DNA of 64,000 nucleotides from G965240365 sp965240365. Its GTDB lineage: Bacteria; Pseudomonadota; Gammaproteobacteria; Eutrophobiales; Eutrophobiaceae. This document shows, in pieces, positions 53,330-62,458 of this stretch. Position numbers and translations under genes: made by a program. Position 1 is the stretch's first letter; each line of letters begins with the position of its first letter. The notes under the pieces were generated by a model. It was not told the DNA's origin. It saw nothing but the letters and a program-made list of their open reading frames with translations, and searched no databases. The DNA lies in the NCBI GenBank assembly GCA_965240365.1, contig OZ251218.1, forward strand, positions 2,170,001 to 2,234,000. Reading direction: 5' to 3'.

Positions 53330-56300
53330 TTGGCGATCAAAGTCGCAATAAAACACCATACCGAATATCGTTTTGACCGGCGGGTGGCCCTGTCGCCGCA
53401 TGTGATCCGCCTGCGGCCGGCGCCGCATTGCCGGACGCCCGTGCAAAGCTATTCGCTGAAGGTCAAGCCACGCAAGCACTTTATAAACTGGCAGCAGGAC
53501 CCGTTCGGTAATTATCTGGCGCGGCTGGTGTTCCCTGAAAAGACGCGCGGGCTCAGTATTGAGGTTGAACTGATCGCGCGCATGACCGTGTTTAATCCGT
53601 TCGATTTTTTCCTGGAAGACACCGCGCAAAAATTTCCGTTTCAATACGAACCGCAATTAAAACGGGACCTGGCGCCTTATCTCAGGGTCAATGCGGCGGG
53701 GCCGCAACTGAAGCGGTGGCTGGCCGGGATAGACCGCTCGGAGCAGGCGTTGATGGATTTTCTGGTCGGCCTGAATCAGGCCCTGCAACGGCGGGTTAAG
53801 TATCTGATCCGCATGGAACCGGGTGTGCAAAGCTGTGAGCAAACGCTTACTGACGGTTCGGGCTCATGCCGTGACAGCGCCGCCCTGATGGTGCAGATCT
53901 GCCGCCATCTGGGTCTGGCCGCCCGTTTTGTCTCCGGTTATCTGGTGCAGCTCAGCGCCGATGTCAAGGCCCTGGACGGGCCGGCCGGGCCCGCGCGGGA
54001 CTTCACGGATCTGCACGCCTGGAGCGAGGTGTTCCTGCCCGGCGCCGGCTGGGTGGGCCTGGACCCGACCTCCGGCCTGCTGGCCGGCGAAGGCCATATC
54101 CCGCTCGCCTGCACGCCGGAACCGGCCGGCGCGGCGCCCGTGACGGGCGCGGTCGAGCCGTGCAAGACAACATTCAGCTTCGCCAACAAGGTCGAACGCA
54201 TCCATGAGACGCCCCGGGTCACCCGGCCTTACAGCGAAGCACAGTGGCAGGCGATCCAAAAACTCGGCAACAGGGTGGACCGGATCTTAAAAAAGTCCGA
54301 TGTCCGCTTGACGATGGGCGGCGAACCGACCTTTGTCTTTAGCGATGATATGGAGGGCGCGGAGTGGAACCATGCGGCGCTCGGAGAGAAAAAGCGTGAA
54401 CTTGCCGGGCAATTATTGCGACGCCTGCAAGAGCAATTTGCCGCCGCCGGTATTGTGCATTTCGGTCAGGGCAAATGGTATCCCGGCGAGCCCCTGCCGC
54501 GCTGGGCCTTGTCGCTTTACTGGCGCAAGGATAAACAGGCGCTCTGGCGGGAGCGTAAATGGCTCGCGGATGAAGACCGCGATTATGGTCACGCGGCCCC
54601 CGAGGCCGAGGCGTACAGCAGGGCGCTGGCCGCGGCCCTTGATATTGACCGGGGGCGGGTGATACCCGCTTATGAAGATACTTTGTATTATCTGTGGCAA
54701 GAGGGACGTTTGCCGGAAAACCTGGACCCGGCCGATAATAAATTAAGCAACCCGCTGGAACGGCGGCGTTTACGGAAAATATTTGAGCAGGGCCTTGACC
54801 GCGTTGCCGGCTATGCCCTGCCGCTGAAATATCAGTCTGAGGCTGACGGCGGTTACTGGAAGAGCAGCCGCTGGCCGTTCAAAACCGGCCATCTGTTCCT
54901 GCTGGCCGGCGATTCGCCGATGGGGATGCGGCTGCCGCTGGATTCGCTGCCGTGGAAGTTGCCGGATGATCTGGATAATGAACCGGAACTGGATCCCTTT
55001 GCCGAGCGTGACGCCCTTGGCAAGACGCCCAAAAAAACCGGTAAGCGCAAACCGGGCGCCGATCGGGAGATTATCCATACCGCGCTCTGTGTCGAGGCCC
55101 GGCAGGGGCGGCTGCATGTGTTTTTGCCGCCGCTGGCCAGACTGGAATACTTTGTCGATCTGCTGGCCCGCATCGAGGCGACCTCGGCAAAATTAAAACA
55201 GCCCGTGATCCTGGAGGGTTATGCGCCGCCGCAAGACCCGCGTTTGAGCCTGTTGCAGATCACGCCGGATCCGGGCGTGATTGAAGTGAACATCCATCCG
55301 GCCGAATCCTGGCGGGCGCTGACGGACACTACCCTGAGGCTGTACGCGGCCGCCCGCGAAACGCGCCTCGCCACCGAAAAGTTTATGCTGGACGGCAGGC
55401 ATTCCGGCACCGGCGGCGGCAATCATATTACGCTCGGCGGCGGCTCTGCCGCCGACAGCCCGTTTCTGAGGCGGCCACATCTGCTTAGGAGCCTGCTGAC
55501 CTACTGGCAGCGGCATCCGGCCCTGTCATACCTTTTCTCGGGGCTGTTTATCGGCCCGACCAGCCAGTCGCCACGGGTTGACGAGGCGCGTGACGATAAT
55601 CTGTATGAACTCGAACTGGCCTTTAATCTGTTGCCCGAGGGCGAGTCGGAACAACCCTGGCTGGTTGACCGGATCCTGCGCAACTTTCTGGTTGACCTGA
55701 CCGGCAATACCCACCGCGCCGAGTTTTGCATTGACAAGCTCTATTCGCCCGACAGCGCCGCCGGGCGGCGCGGCCTGGTTGAATTCCGGGCCTTCGAGAT
55801 GCCGCCGCACGCGCGGATGAGCCTGGTGCAGATGCTGCTGTTGCGCGCGTTTATCGCGCATTTCTGGGAAAACCCCTGCCGGGAACCGCTGCGGCCCTGG
55901 GGGGCCGCGTTGCATGATCGTTTCATGTTGCGGCACTATGTCTGGGAAGATATGAAACAGATTATCGGCGATCTGAATCATGCCGGTTATCCGTTCAAAC
56001 TGGAATGGTTTGCCCCGTTTTGTGAATTCCGCTTTCCTCTCATCGGCTCAATCAATGTCGAGGGCATGCAACTGACCCTGCATTCGGCCCTGGAACCCTG
56101 GCACGTGCTGGGCGAGGAGAGCAATACCGGACAGACCGCGCGTTACGTGGATTCCTCGGTTGAACGCTTGCAGGTGAGCGTCGAGGGCCTGGCGAGCGAG
56201 CGCTATTGCGTAAGCTGCAACGGCCGCAGGGTGCCCTTGCGCGGCGCCGGGCGGCATGGCGGCTATGTGGCCGGCGTGCGCTACAAGGCCTGGGCGCCGC

Positions 56301-56581
56301 ACTCGGCCCTGCACCCCACGATTAAACGGCAGACGCCGTTGATCTTTGACATCGTCGATATGGACAATCAACGTTCGGTGGGCGGCTGTGCCTATCATGT
56401 CGCGCATCCCGGCGGGCGCAATTACGAGACCTTTCCGGTCAATGCCAACGAGGCCGAGGCCCGGCGCCAGGCGCGCTTCCGGCCGGACGGCAATACCCAG
56501 GGGGAAATGCGCATCCGCCCGGAAGAACCGCGCCCGGAACAGCCCTATTCGCTTGACCTGCGCTTCCCGGCGCGAAGCTGA
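53330..56581 (+). CDS. Transglutaminase-like protease fused to DUF2126
   Basis: 1083 residues beginning at a TTG (53330). N-terminal bacterial transglutaminase-like N region (about 5-90), then the papain-like core with Cys in TDGSGSCRDSAALM (about residue 178), His in TDLHAWSEVFL and Asp in VGLDPTSGL. From about 300 the DUF2126 part starts with LTMGGEPTFVF, includes HFGQGKWYPGEPLPRWAL, TGGGNHITLGG and EFRAFEMPPHARMSLVQML, typical of this COG4196-like family. It lies 185 bases behind Anbu and belongs to the same functional set. Activity is unproven; peptide-bond cleavage or transfer is likely. Confidence 0.9.
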   Translation: MAIKVAIKHHTEYRFDRRVALSPHVIRLRPAPHCRTPVQSYSLKVKPRKHFINWQQDPFGNYLARLVFPEKTRGLSIEVELIARMTVFNPFDFFLEDTAQKFPFQYEPQLKRDLAPYLRVNAAGPQLKRWLAGIDRSEQALMDFLVGLNQALQRRVKYLIRMEPGVQSCEQTLTDGSGSCRDSAALMVQICRHLGLAARFVSGYLVQLSADVKALDGPAGPARDFTDLHAWSEVFLPGAGWVGLDPTSGLLAGEGHIPLACTPEPAGAAPVTGAVEPCKTTFSFANKVERIHETPRVTRPYSEAQWQAIQKLGNRVDRILKKSDVRLTMGGEPTFVFSDDMEGAEWNHAALGEKKRELAGQLLRRLQEQFAAAGIVHFGQGKWYPGEPLPRWALSLYWRKDKQALWRERKWLADEDRDYGHAAPEAEAYSRALAAALDIDRGRVIPAYEDTLYYLWQEGRLPENLDPADNKLSNPLERRRLRKIFEQGLDRVAGYALPLKYQSEADGGYWKSSRWPFKTGHLFLLAGDSPMGMRLPLDSLPWKLPDDLDNEPELDPFAERDALGKTPKKTGKRKPGADREIIHTALCVEARQGRLHVFLPPLARLEYFVDLLARIEATSAKLKQPVILEGYAPPQDPRLSLLQITPDPGVIEVNIHPAESWRALTDTTLRLYAAARETRLATEKFMLDGRHSGTGGGNHITLGGGSAADSPFLRRPHLLRSLLTYWQRHPALSYLFSGLFIGPTSQSPRVDEARDDNLYELELAFNLLPEGESEQPWLVDRILRNFLVDLTGNTHRAEFCIDKLYSPDSAAGRRGLVEFRAFEMPPHARMSLVQMLLLRAFIAHFWENPCREPLRPWGAALHDRFMLRHYVWEDMKQIIGDLNHAGYPFKLEWFAPFCEFRFPLIGSINVEGMQLTLHSALEPWHVLGEESNTGQTARYVDSSVERLQVSVEGLASERYCVSCNGRRVPLRGAGRHGGYVAGVRYKAWAPHSALHPTIKRQTPLIFDIVDMDNQRSVGGCAYHVAHPGGRNYETFPVNANEAEARRQARFRPDGNTQGEMRIRPEEPRPEQPYSLDLRFPARS

Positions 56582-56703
56582 CGCGGATGTTTCGGCGCCA
56601 CAGGACGCCGGTTCAGAAACAATAGTGAGCATGGCAATATGAACAACAGCGCCCGCAGGATTATTCAAGGATTGGCTTCGTTCACGTTTTCAGAGGTCCC
56701 GGC

Positions 56704-58110
56704 ATGTTAAATCAGTTACGAATACAAAACTTCAAAAGCTGGAAGGATACCGGCACGATTCGCATGGCGCCTATCACCCTGTTTTTCGGCGCCAACAGTT
56801 CCGGCAAGTCGAGCATTGGTCAGTTTCTGCTTATGCTGAAGCAGACCGTTGAGTCGCCGGACAGAAAGGCCGTTTTCTATCCCGGCGGCAGAAACTCCGT
56901 GGTTCAGCTTGGCTCATATCAAGAGATGGTCTTTGGCCGGAACCTGGATAACAGGATTGAATTTAGGTATCTGTGGTCTTTGCCGGAAAATATGAAAATT
57001 AAAGACTCCTTGTCAGGTCATACTTTTCCCGGCGACAAGTTGGACTTCAATGCTGAGGTTGAACTGAGCGACGCAACGAAGCGTTTACTCCAGGTATCGG
57101 AGTTAGAATATCGCCTTCTTAAAAATGAGGGAAAGGATCAAGCGCTTTCTGTCAAGCTATCGCGGCAATCCGATACGCGCGAATATGACGCCAAGGCCGA
57201 CCCCGACTTTCTAGTCAGGAAACGAGGGCGGGCATGGGCGCTTAAAAATGTGGTTCGATTCTATGGTTTTCCCGATGAAATTGTCGCTTATCATCAAAAC
57301 GCTGATTTCGTTCAGGAGTTTAACCTTGCGCAGGAAAAATTGTTTAATTCACTTTATTATCTCGGGCCGCTTAGAACAAAGGCTGAAAGGCTGTATACAT
57401 GGGGTGGCATTACTCCTGAAAGTGTCGGCTTTAGCGGGGAAAACACCATAGCGGCCATTCTGGCGGCCAAAGACCGCAAGATCAGCCTGGGTCACAAGCA
57501 GCGCGCAAAGCCGCTTGATGAGATCATCGCCATCAAGTTGAAGGAGATGGGCCTCATCGACGCGTTCCAGGTCAAACCAATATCCACCGGGCGGCAGGAG
57601 TGCGAGGTTAAGGTTCGCACCAGGGGGGCAGAAGATTGGGTCGATCTCCCCGATGTCGGCTTTGGCATATCGCAGGTGTTGCCGGTTCTGGTGCAGTGTT
57701 TCTACGCCCCGCCCGGCTCGATCATTCTAATGGAGCAGCCGGAGATTCATCTGCATCCGAGCGCCCAATCGGCCCTGGCCGATGTGATGATTGATGTGAT
57801 TAATTCGCGGGAAAACGGCAAAGAGCGCGGCATCCAATTACTTATTGAAACTCATTCGGAACATTTCCTGCGCCGTCTGCAACGGCGCATGGCTGAGGAT
57901 AAGGTTTCAAAAAAGAAGTTTTCAGCTTATTTTGCCAATATTACCAAAACACCCGCGACCCTCGATCAATTGAAGATCGATACCTTCGGCAATATCTCAA
58001 ACTGGCCGGAAAACTTCTTCGGCGATGAAATGGGAGACATCACCGAGCAGGCAAAAGCCGCCATAAAGAAGCGCGGGCAGAAAGCTGAAAAGCCGGAGAG
58101 ACCCGAATGA
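56704..58110 (+). CDS. AAA-family ATPase with DUF3696 (OLD/RecF-like)
   Basis: 468 residues. Walker A FFGANSSGKSS at about 28-38, preceded by LRIQNFKSWKDT as in RecF/OLD-type ATPases. Walker B with catalytic Glu in ILMEQPEIHLHP at about 340-352, the LIETHSEHFLRRLQRR switch motif after it, and a DUF3696-type C-terminal end (YFANITKTPATLDQLKIDTFG, NWPENFFGDEM). The stop overlaps the start of a PIN-like gene (ATGA), so the two are translated together. Both are less GC-rich than the flanking Anbu genes and interrupt that cluster. Such ATPase-nuclease pairs often act in defence against phage; this one I cannot assign to a named system. Confidence 0.85.
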   Translation: MLNQLRIQNFKSWKDTGTIRMAPITLFFGANSSGKSSIGQFLLMLKQTVESPDRKAVFYPGGRNSVVQLGSYQEMVFGRNLDNRIEFRYLWSLPENMKIKDSLSGHTFPGDKLDFNAEVELSDATKRLLQVSELEYRLLKNEGKDQALSVKLSRQSDTREYDAKADPDFLVRKRGRAWALKNVVRFYGFPDEIVAYHQNADFVQEFNLAQEKLFNSLYYLGPLRTKAERLYTWGGITPESVGFSGENTIAAILAAKDRKISLGHKQRAKPLDEIIAIKLKEMGLIDAFQVKPISTGRQECEVKVRTRGAEDWVDLPDVGFGISQVLPVLVQCFYAPPGSIILMEQPEIHLHPSAQSALADVMIDVINSRENGKERGIQLLIETHSEHFLRRLQRRMAEDKVSKKKFSAYFANITKTPATLDQLKIDTFGNISNWPENFFGDEMGDITEQAKAAIKKRGQKAEKPERPE

Positions 58111-58640
58111 ACCTGCCGGGAAAATGTGTGGTGGATACCAATGTGCCCAAGACAGCCAATCTTGCTATCCGGCGGAACTCAGACTCCGACGTGTCTGATG
58201 TCTGCGTGTTGGCATGTATTGAAGCGGTTGAGCATGTGATCAAAAAGCGCGGATTGATCATTGATAAGGGAGATGAAATCTTCACCGAGTACCGGCGCCA
58301 ACTCGCCATGCAAGGGCAGCCCGGCGTGGGTGATCGTTTCATGAAGTGGGTTCACGATAATCGTTGGAGCCTGGATGAATCCCAGCAAGTTAAGATTACC
58401 GGGCATGGTCATTCATACCGCGAATTTCCCGGGCATCTCGGACTCAAAAATTTTGACAATTCAGACCGGAAGTTTATCGCCGTGGCCAATGCTCACCCGG
58501 ACAAACCGCCGATTTTGCAAGCCACCGACAGTAAGTGGTTACAATGGAAGAATGCTTTGAAGAATATTGGTATCAAGGTTCATTTCCTTTGCCCGGAATA
58601 TGTCAAAGCCAAATACGCCAGGAAGACAGGAGAAGAGTGA
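58107..58640 (+). CDS. PIN-like domain nuclease, partner of the AAA ATPase
   Basis: 177 residues. The first strand CVVDTNVPKT gives the PIN acidic residue D10 (VDTN). EIFTEYRRQL supplies E61, DRKFIAVANAH D120, and LQATDSKW D141, which together match the four-acid arrangement of PIN nucleases (Mg-dependent RNA cleavage). No antitoxin-type VapB gene is adjacent; the partner is the upstream ATPase with a 4-base overlap. Probably an effector whose activity the ATPase controls (inference). No transmembrane segment. Alternatively a housekeeping RNase, but the gene is not known in that role. Confidence 0.7.
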   Translation: MNLPGKCVVDTNVPKTANLAIRRNSDSDVSDVCVLACIEAVEHVIKKRGLIIDKGDEIFTEYRRQLAMQGQPGVGDRFMKWVHDNRWSLDESQQVKITGHGHSYREFPGHLGLKNFDNSDRKFIAVANAHPDKPPILQATDSKWLQWKNALKNIGIKVHFLCPEYVKAKYARKTGEE

Positions 58641-58820
58641 GAGCGAATTTTATTAAATTTTCCTGATGAAGCTTGCCGTAAGACGGGCGCCGGAAGTTTG
58701 AACCCGGGACAGATCATGCCAAAGAACCGGTCACATCCGTTAAATTGGCTTGTCCCGCAATCCGGAAAAAAGCGCGATGATCAATGCCTGACCGGCGAGC
58801 CGCCAGCTTGATCAAAAACC

Positions 58821-59774
58821 TTATTCCCCCGGCGTTTCCTCCGCCAGACAGGCAAACCAGGTGTTGGCGACCTGTTCGTGGATAGCGGCTAAATCGATTT
58901 GCAGCCGGTCGATGAATTCGTGCAGATCGCCATGAAACAGGCGGATTGGGTCAATCTCTTTAATGCCGCGTTGCAGCCGCGTGATATGGCGCAGCGGGCG
59001 GTCGTTTTTCGGCAGTTTATTGACGCAGCGGTTTAGTTCCGCCAGGCAACAGCCTACGGCGCGCGGGAATTGTTCGTCCTTGAGCAAAAAGCCGCTGACA
59101 TCCTCGCCCTTGACCCGGTGCTGCACGTGTTGACGATACATTTGATAGGCGCTGACCGAACGCAGCACATTCATCCACATGATGTTGTCGTAGGTTTCCA
59201 GGCTGTCTTTTTTGTAGGTGTACAGGTTCAGGCAACCCACGTCCAGGGTGCGGCTGGTCATGTCGGCCCGTTCCAGATTGCAGCCGATCCGGCTGAAGTT
59301 ATAAGCCCGGCCATGGCTCATGTTGGCCAGCAAAAACCCCGTGGTCTGATGACAGAAATTCATCACGTCATCCAGGATTTTGTTTCTTCTGCTGCGGCTC
59401 AGGTTTTTCTTCAGGTGTTTTTTTACATACAGGTAAAGTTCGTTGATCTGTTCCGAGACCTCGCTCGGCAGGATCTCGCGGGTGGTGCGCGTGTTTTCCC
59501 AGATCATCCTGACCGTGCTGATCAGCGAGCCGGGATTGGCCTTGTCGCCCAGGATAAAATGGGTCACGGCCTGTTCATCAGGCTGGCCGTGGCGTTTGAA
59601 GAAGGCCTCGTCACTGCCGCTGATCTGGATCAGGCTGTGCCAGATGTATTTATTAACCACGATCGGCAGGTCCAGCAGCAGATTCGAGTTCACATCAAGC
59701 AGCCGGGCCGTGCTCTCGGCGCGTTCCAGGTAACGCCCGAACCAGTACATTTTTTCCGCCACGCGCGCCAGCAT
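58821..59774 (-). CDS. Alpha-E domain protein (DUF403)
   Basis: 317 residues, nearly all helical. Start MLARVAEKMYWFGRYLERAE is the family signature; the later WENTRTTREILPSEV and the CNLERADMTSRTLDVG segment are also conserved. Alpha-E proteins accompany circularly permuted ATP-grasp proteins in predicted peptide synthesis or modification operons; their role is unknown. It follows the ATP-grasp gene by nine bases on the minus strand, convergent with the PIN gene. 58641-58820 holds no gene. Confidence 0.9.
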   Translation of the reverse strand: MLARVAEKMYWFGRYLERAESTARLLDVNSNLLLDLPIVVNKYIWHSLIQISGSDEAFFKRHGQPDEQAVTHFILGDKANPGSLISTVRMIWENTRTTREILPSEVSEQINELYLYVKKHLKKNLSRSRRNKILDDVMNFCHQTTGFLLANMSHGRAYNFSRIGCNLERADMTSRTLDVGCLNLYTYKKDSLETYDNIMWMNVLRSVSAYQMYRQHVQHRVKGEDVSGFLLKDEQFPRAVGCCLAELNRCVNKLPKNDRPLRHITRLQRGIKEIDPIRLFHGDLHEFIDRLQIDLAAIHEQVANTWFACLAEETPGE

Positions 59775-59783
59775 GATCAGGGC

Positions 59784-61223
59784 CTAATCCGGGCCAACGA
59801 CCCAGGTATCCTTGCTGCCGCCGCCCTGCGAGGAATTGACCACCAGCGAGCCCTGCACCAAGGCGACCCGGGTCAGGCCGCCGGCGGTGACCGTGCTGCG
59901 ATCGGCCTGCAGGGTAAAGGGGCGCAGGTCCACATGTCGGGGTTCAAGCCGGTCGCCACAGACCGTCGGCACGGTTGACAGGGCAATCACCGGTTGCGCG
60001 ATATAATCGCGCGGATTGGATTTGATGCGGTTTTTCATCTCGCCGAGTTGCCGTTTACTGGCGTTGGGGCCGATCAATATGCCGTAACCGCCGGATTCGT
60101 TCGCGGGTTTTACCACCAGTTCCGCCAGATTGGCCAGCACGTGCCCGCGTTGCTTTTTGTCGGCGCAGGAATAGCTGGGCACATTCGGGATCAGCGGTTC
60201 CTGATCCAGATAATATTTGATCATGGCGGGCACATAGGTATAAACCACCTTGTCATCGGCCACCCCGCAGCCCGGCGCATTGGCCAGGGCAACCTTGCCT
60301 TTTTTCCAGGCCCGCATCAGGCCGGGCACCCCCAGCACCGATTTTTTGTTGAACACCTCCGGGTCCAGAAACAGATCGTCGATACGCCGATAGATCACAT
60401 CGACCCGCGCCAGTCCCTCAACGGTCTTCATATAGACGCAATCATCGTCCGCCACCATCAGGTCCGAACCTTCGACCAGTTCGGCGCCCATCTGCTGGGC
60501 CAGAAAGGCATGCTCGAAATAGGCCGAATTATAGATGCCGGGCGTCAGCACCACCACTTCGGGGTATTCCAGCGGGCGCGGCGATATCGAACTCATGGTA
60601 TCCAGTAAATTGGAAGGATAGTCGCCCATCGGGATAATATTGTAATCCTTGAACAATTCCGGGAAGACGCGCTTTGTCACGGTGCGGTTTTCCAGCATAT
60701 AGGAGACGCCGGACGGCACCCGCAGATTGTCTTCCAGCACGTAGAGGACGCCATCATGTCCGCGCACGAGATCGCTGCCGCAGATATGCGCCCAGACGCC
60801 GAACACCGGGGCCATGCCCTGACATTCCCTGCGGTAATTTGCCGAGCTTTTGAGCAGTTCGGCCGGGATGACCCGGTCTTTTATGATCTGCCGCCTGTTG
60901 TAGATGTCGTTGATGAAGTGATTCAGGGCCGTGAGCCGCTGTTTGAGGCCCGCTTCGGTTTTTTGCCATTCCCGCTGCGGGATGATGCGCGGGATAACGT
61001 CATACGGCCATTCCCGGTCGATGTCGGTCCCTTTGCCATACACCGTAAAGGTAATGCCCATGGCCATGATGGCCAGTTCGGCGGCGTCCCTGCGCGCATG
61101 CAATTCCGCCGGGTTGAGTTTTTTCAGATAATTGATCAGCCGGCCGCAACCGGCCCGCGCCGTGAGCCGGGGGCTCAGCAACTCATCATAAAGGCCGTTG
61201 AGCGGATAGCGCTGCAAATCCAT
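59784..61223 (-). CDS. Circularly permuted type 2 ATP-grasp protein (DUF404/DUF407)
   Basis: 479 residues. Family motifs include HFINDIYNRRQIIKDRVIPA, VLEDNLRVPSGVSYMLENRT, TPGIYNSAYFEHAFLAQQMG and VVKPANESGGYGILIGPNAS, the last being the ATP-grasp glycine-rich loop with its Lys. Such enzymes probably join an amino group to a carboxylate with ATP. Together with alpha-E, transglutaminase/DUF2126 and Anbu it forms a known conserved genomic association. First gene of the leftward two-gene unit. Confidence 0.92.
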   Translation of the reverse strand: MDLQRYPLNGLYDELLSPRLTARAGCGRLINYLKKLNPAELHARRDAAELAIMAMGITFTVYGKGTDIDREWPYDVIPRIIPQREWQKTEAGLKQRLTALNHFINDIYNRRQIIKDRVIPAELLKSSANYRRECQGMAPVFGVWAHICGSDLVRGHDGVLYVLEDNLRVPSGVSYMLENRTVTKRVFPELFKDYNIIPMGDYPSNLLDTMSSISPRPLEYPEVVVLTPGIYNSAYFEHAFLAQQMGAELVEGSDLMVADDDCVYMKTVEGLARVDVIYRRIDDLFLDPEVFNKKSVLGVPGLMRAWKKGKVALANAPGCGVADDKVVYTYVPAMIKYYLDQEPLIPNVPSYSCADKKQRGHVLANLAELVVKPANESGGYGILIGPNASKRQLGEMKNRIKSNPRDYIAQPVIALSTVPTVCGDRLEPRHVDLRPFTLQADRSTVTAGGLTRVALVQGSLVVNSSQGGGSKDTWVVGPD

Positions 61224-61578
61224 AGACAGGGTTTTTCAAAAGCCGGATTTTCTAAAAAAGAAAAAATAATTTTCTTATAAATTGATAATACAGGCGACTC
61301 AAGCCCGGCACAAGCGGCCAGACCGGTCGTGGTCAAAATATGACGGCCGTTAGACTGTAGTCTAAAAGCAGGCACAGGCGACTTATATTAACATGGCAAT
61401 CAAACAGGCGCAGGCACGCCGCAAAATGTGTTTAATTGTCATTCCCGCTTCCTTCTGCCTACCCCCGGCATGGTTTTTACAGGACAGGCAAGCCGGGACG
61501 GCCCAAATGTCTTTGGGCGATTGGCCCGAATCTTGTTAAAATAAACCGTCTTTTTTGCAACAGGGATTTTGAAAACAG
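61224..61578. other. Intergenic control region between the ATP-grasp gene and nuoA
   Basis: 355 bp containing a divergent start region. A hairpin GCCCAAA/TTTGGGC (61501-61518) and a segment resembling the 3237-3266 hairpin (about 61390-61440, AACATGGCAAT then TTAATTGTCATT) are present. An A/T-rich element TTGTTAAAATAA (61533-61544) may be part of the nuo promoter. No gene is visible. Confidence 0.5.
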
Positions 61579-61947
61579 ATGTTGAGCAATTATTTCCCGA
61601 TTCTGATCTTTAGCGCTATGGGCCTGTTGATGGGCGTGTTTCTGATCGCGCTCGGTCTCGGCCTTGGCCGCCTGATGGGGCATGCGCGGGCCGACGCCGA
61701 GAAACAATCGCCTTATGAATGCGGTTTTGAAGCCTTTGAAGACGCGCGCATGAAGTTTGACGTGCGCTATTATCTGGTGGCGATACTTTTTATTATTTTT
61801 GATCTGGAAATTGCCTTCCTGTTTCCCTGGGCCGTGGCGCTGGACGGGATTGGCCTGGCCGGCTTCTGGGCAATGATGCTGTTCCTTGCCCTGCTGGTCG
61901 TCGGCTTCATTTATGAATGGCAAAAGGGCGCGCTGGAATGGGAGTAA
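61579..61947 (+). CDS. nuoA: NuoA: NADH-quinone oxidoreductase subunit A
   Basis: 122 residues, three membrane helices (about 5-25, 65-85 and 92-112). The loop after helix 1 has the conserved EKQSPYECGFEAFEDARMKF, with the quinone-site Cys (YECGFE) and the PYECG motif. FDLEIAFLFPWAVAL is the conserved helix 2 with its acidic residue. Membrane-arm subunit of proton-pumping complex I. First gene of the operon; nuoB starts four bases after its stop. Confidence 0.96.
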   Translation: MLSNYFPILIFSAMGLLMGVFLIALGLGLGRLMGHARADAEKQSPYECGFEAFEDARMKFDVRYYLVAILFIIFDLEIAFLFPWAVALDGIGLAGFWAMMLFLALLVVGFIYEWQKGALEWE

Positions 61948-61951
61948 ACTG

Positions 61952-62434
61952 ATGGGCGCCGAGGAAAAGATTCACGAACCGGGCATTGTCACCACCAGCG
62001 TTGACAATCTGGTCAACTGGGCCAGGACCGGCTCGATGTGGCCCATGACCTTCGGGCTGGCCTGTTGCGCCGTTGAAATGATGCATGCCGGCGCTTCCCG
62101 TTATGATCTGGATCGTTTCGGCATCGTCTTCCGGCCGAGTCCGCGGCAGTCGGATGTGATGATCGTGGCCGGCACCCTGGTCAATAAAATGGCCCCGGCC
62201 CTGCGCCGGGTTTACGATCAGATGCCGGAACCCAGATGGGTGATTTCAATGGGCTCCTGCGCGAATGGCGGCGGTTATTACCACTACTCTTATTCCGTTG
62301 TGAGGGGCTGCGACCGGATTGTGCCCGTGGATGTCTATGTGCCGGGTTGCCCGCCCACCGCCGAGGCGCTCTTGTACGGCATTATCCAGTTACAAAAAAA
62401 GATACGGCGCACCAACACCATCGCCCGCGGCTAG
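61952..62434 (+). CDS. nuoB: NuoB: NADH-quinone oxidoreductase subunit B
   Basis: 160 residues from the ATG at 61952; a longer frame overlaps nuoA and is rejected. The N2 [4Fe-4S] cluster ligands are visible: the tandem Cys in FGLACCAVEMMHAG, Cys in SMGSCANGGGYYHYSYS and Cys in YVPGCPPTAEALL. It carries the terminal iron-sulfur cluster that reduces quinone. It lies between nuoA and nuoC in a standard order. Confidence 0.96.
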   Translation: MGAEEKIHEPGIVTTSVDNLVNWARTGSMWPMTFGLACCAVEMMHAGASRYDLDRFGIVFRPSPRQSDVMIVAGTLVNKMAPALRRVYDQMPEPRWVISMGSCANGGGYYHYSYSVVRGCDRIVPVDVYVPGCPPTAEALLYGIIQLQKKIRRTNTIARG

Positions 62435-62458
62435 TCTCAATATTATAAACAAGCAGCT

